A stretch of DNA of 64,000 bases from Streptomyces aureoverticillatus. GTDB taxonomy: Bacteria > Actinomycetota > Actinomycetes > Streptomycetales > Streptomycetaceae. Below are positions 59,673 to 64,000 of this stretch, in pieces (position 1 is the stretch's first letter; the number at the start of each line of letters is the position of its first letter). Below the pieces are notes generated by a model that searched no databases, had not been told where the DNA came from, and was given only the letters and a program-made list of their open reading frames with translations. The DNA lies in assembly GCF_014649395.1 (NCBI RefSeq), contig NZ_BMSY01000004.1, forward strand, positions 496,001 to 560,000. The letters run 5' to 3'. The translations under genes were made by a program, and so were the position numbers.

Positions 59673-60497
59673 TCACGCGGCACAGCGGAGCTTGCTGTAG
59701 CGCTCGTCGCCGGTCCAGGACTTCTGCGCCCAGGTGTCCACCGACGCGGGCGTGAAGCCCTCCCGCTCGCCGAGCTTCCCGGTGAACCACTTCGCGAAGG
59801 CGGCCGCCCCCTGCTGGCAGTTGTGGATCCCGTCCGAGGCACGCTGCGCCTTCCCCGCCGAGGCGTCGGTGCCCCACACCTGGGAGGCGTCGAAGAACGC
59901 CGCCGTGCCACCGCTCTTCCGGGCGACCTCCGCGGCCACCTCGGGAGCGGTACGCATCTGCGCCTCGTGCTGCTTGTAGAACCCGTCGATCTTGATGGGC
60001 GGGGACGGCACGAACACCACCTCGGCCCCGGCGTCCTTGGCCGTGCCGACGAGCTTCTCGTAGGCGGCCCGCTGCTTGTCCTTGCTTCCCCAGTCGTACG
60101 TCGTGACTTGGTAGGCGATCACGGTGGGGCGGAACGAGTCGATGTTCTTGGTCAGTTGCTTCCAGGTGTCGCCGGAGATCATCCGTGTGATCTTCTCGCC
60201 GCTGTCGACGATCGTTCCGCCGCCGTCCGAAGAGGAGTCCTTGAACTCCACGCCGCCGGCCTTCAGGGCCGCGCCCAGGGCGGGAGCCTCGGCGCCCGCG
60301 ATGGAGTCGCCCACCCAGAGCACCTTCGTGCCGGTGCGCGTCGTCGACTTGTTCTTCCCCTCGTCCTTGACGCCGGAGCCCTTCTCGCCGCATCCGGCCA
60401 GGGTGAGGCCGAGCGCGGCGACCGCGCCGACCGCGCCGAGGGCGCGGCGGGCCGGGCGGCGAGAAGAACGGGAACGGGACTTGTGCTTGCTGTTCAT
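59673..60497 (-). CDS. SGNH/GDSL-like lipoprotein
   Basis: 274 residues. The lipobox LTLAGC follows an Arg-rich start at the ATG at 60497. SGNH blocks are visible: block I VGDSIAGAEAP with Ser near residue 65, and block V SDGIHN near the C-terminus. The catalytic Asn/Gly blocks are less clear. It likely completes acyl transfer to an extracellular acceptor with the adjacent AT3 protein. Confidence 0.8.
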   Translation of the reverse strand: MNSKHKSRSRSSRRPARRALGAVGAVAALGLTLAGCGEKGSGVKDEGKNKSTTRTGTKVLWVGDSIAGAEAPALGAALKAGGVEFKDSSSDGGGTIVDSGEKITRMISGDTWKQLTKNIDSFRPTVIAYQVTTYDWGSKDKQRAAYEKLVGTAKDAGAEVVFVPSPPIKIDGFYKQHEAQMRTAPEVAAEVARKSGGTAAFFDASQVWGTDASAGKAQRASDGIHNCQQGAAAFAKWFTGKLGEREGFTPASVDTWAQKSWTGDERYSKLRCAA

Positions 60498-60608
60498 GGC
60501 CCCAGCACAACAGCCCCCGGGCGCCCGACCCCCCGCTGTCATCGTTTGCTCATAATCCGGGCAAGGAGCGCTCATGAAGGCCGCCGCCCGCGCTCACGCG
60601 GCCGGCGC

Positions 60609-62909
<2,301 letters not shown>

Positions 62910-63007
62910 GCGTGAGCTCGGCGGGCCCCGGGGCGGCCGGCCGACCGAATGGCGTACACCGTACCCAGTCGAGGCTCCCGACGCCCGCTTTTTTCGTCCC
63001 GACCGAT

Positions 63008-63061
63008 CCGTCCGCCCCTTCCCCGGTCACCCGTCCGTCCGCCCCTTCCCCGGTCACCCGT
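63008..63061. repeat. Perfect 27-bp tandem duplication
   Basis: A C-rich 27-bp unit at 63008-63034 is repeated base for base at 63035-63061, in the gap between the UvrA-like gene and the 3' end of the NRPS gene, immediately past the latter's stop. Confidence 0.75.
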
Positions 63062-63086
63062 GCCCTGGTCCGGGGCGGGCCGCGGT

Positions 63087-64000
63087 CTATCCGGCGGCCC
63101 CGCGCAGCCGCTTCTCGATGACGGGTACGAGGGTGGCGAGAACGCCGGGCGTCACCAGTGTGTGGTGCTTGGAGGGCACGTGGTGGCAGGTGATGTCGCC
63201 GTCGATGTATGCCTGCCAGGTGTCTTCGTCGAGGATGGCGGGCTGTCGGTCGGTGGCGGCGAACAGCAGGAGGTCGGTGGAGACGGGTTCGTGCCGGTAC
63301 TCGCCGACGAGGCGCAGGAAGTGCTTGGTGCGTCGCAGCATCGCCGTGACCTCCTCCTCGGACAGTGAGCCGAGTGCGGTGCCCGTGGTGCGGGCGGTCT
63401 CGGCGAACTCCTCGTAGGTGAGGTGTTCGCGTGGCGGTGCGGCGCCCATCAGTTCCAGGAGTGTCGCGTAGACGCGTCCTGTCTCGGCCAGTTCGTCATG
63501 GTGCTCGGGTGGGACGGGCCGTGCGGGTTCGGCGTCCAGGGCCACGATGATCTCGACGCGTTCGCCGTCGTGCTGGAGCAGCGCGGCCATGGCGTGGGCC
63601 ACGATGCCGCCGAGGGAGTGGCCCAGCAGGTGGTAGGGGCCCTTGGGTTGGATGCGCCGCATTTCGGTGATGCAGTCGGCTGCGATCTCCTCGATGCCGG
63701 CGGGCAGGTCGTCGGGGTTGCGGAGCATGCGTGACTGCAGCCCGTAGACGGGGAAGTCGGTGCTGAGCAGGGGCAGGAGGTTGGCGTAGCTCCAGCAGTC
63801 GCCGCCGCCCTGGTGCACGCAGAACAGCGGCGGCCGCTCCCCCGTGGTGCGCAGGGGCAGCAGGGCGTCAAGGGCGCTGTCGCCGCCGGCCTCGTCGGCG
63901 AGGTGCGCGGCGAGTTCGGCGACGGTGGAGTGGGCGAAGAGCATGCGCAGCGCCACCTCGGTGCCCGTGGTCGCCCGGATACGGTCGGCGAGGGTGATGG
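63087..64000 (-). CDS. C-terminal end of a nonribosomal peptide synthetase: carrier protein remnant plus thioesterase (5' part outside window)
   Basis: The reverse frame is open to the right edge. The first visible residues (ITLADRIRATTGTEVALRMLF, then AHSTVAELAAHL) are the second half of a peptidyl carrier protein, after its Ser. A type I thioesterase domain of about 260 residues follows: FCVHQGGGDCWSYANLLPLL, the nucleophile GHSLGGIVAH, the acid DAEPARP and the base His in PSKHHTLVTP. It releases the finished peptide. Everything upstream, including the other modules, is beyond the window. Confidence 0.9.
   Translation of the reverse strand, partial: ITLADRIRATTGTEVALRMLFAHSTVAELAAHLADEAGGDSALDALLPLRTTGERPPLFCVHQGGGDCWSYANLLPLLSTDFPVYGLQSRMLRNPDDLPAGIEEIAADCITEMRRIQPKGPYHLLGHSLGGIVAHAMAALLQHDGERVEIIVALDAEPARPVPPEHHDELAETGRVYATLLELMGAAPPREHLTYEEFAETARTTGTALGSLSEEEVTAMLRRTKHFLRLVGEYRHEPVSTDLLLFAATDRQPAILDEDTWQAYIDGDITCHHVPSKHHTLVTPGVLATLVPVIEKRLRGAAG

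Overview
The window is high-GC actinomycete DNA and reads as Streptomyces. Third codon positions are almost all G or C, GTG and TTG starts are frequent, neighbouring genes overlap by ATGA or GTGA, and the families are Streptomyces favourites: CYP105-type P450 with its own ferredoxin, DUF1707, a small DUF6131-like membrane protein, streptogrisin-type protease, CDGSH protein, PF04672 methyltransferase and repeated secreted serine hydrolases. I saw no rRNA, tRNA, insertion sequence or CRISPR array.

Bases 1-11.5 kb hold the most interesting locus, a compact non-canonical type II polyketide synthase set. One rightward run encodes a ketoreductase, an acyl carrier protein, two ketosynthase/chain-length-factor pairs, an alpha/beta hydrolase, a double hotdog protein (likely dehydratase or thioesterase) and a DsbA-fold isomerase of the 2-hydroxychromene-2-carboxylate isomerase type. 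There is no enoyl reductase or aromatase, so a conjugated polyene acyl chain is the expected intermediate. Diverging from it is a UbiD-type prenylated-FMN decarboxylase coupled to an SRPBCC protein, and the divergent gap carries a perfect 12-bp inverted repeat. My proposal is that the released polyenoic or cinnamic-type acid is decarboxylated to a terminal alkene or styrene-type product. This is inference.

Bases 11.5-22.9 kb are mostly exported and housekeeping-accessory genes: an S1 protease, a secreted amidase, a three-gene operon (NPPY methyltransferase, CDGSH protein, haem-oxygenase-like iron enzyme), a PGM1-like ATP-grasp ligase, and two penicillin-binding-fold serine hydrolases flanking a P450. 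The first of these hydrolases has lost its catalytic residues.

Bases 22.9-31.1 kb are a natural-rubber degradation locus: an acyl-CoA dehydrogenase, a TetR regulator, two tandem latex-clearing proteins (lcp) whose key residues fall at the same numbers as in the characterised Streptomyces K30 enzyme, and the two-subunit molybdenum hydroxylase oxiB-oxiA that would oxidise the resulting aldehydes. A small in-frame-deleted remnant follows.

Bases 31-53 kb mix regulators (LuxR/NB-ARC, MerR, LacI), secreted small proteins, an M6 metalloprotease, methyltransferases, a decayed MFS transporter, a nucleoside-hydrolase/MFS operon facing its LacI repressor, a third serine hydrolase, a dGTPase and a DoxX protein.

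Bases 53-64 kb contain a ferredoxin/P450 pair, a two-component system with a GerMN lipoprotein, an acyltransferase-3/SGNH lipoprotein pair, a shortened UvrA paralogue and, at the right edge, the carrier-protein and thioesterase end of a nonribosomal peptide synthetase whose remainder lies outside.
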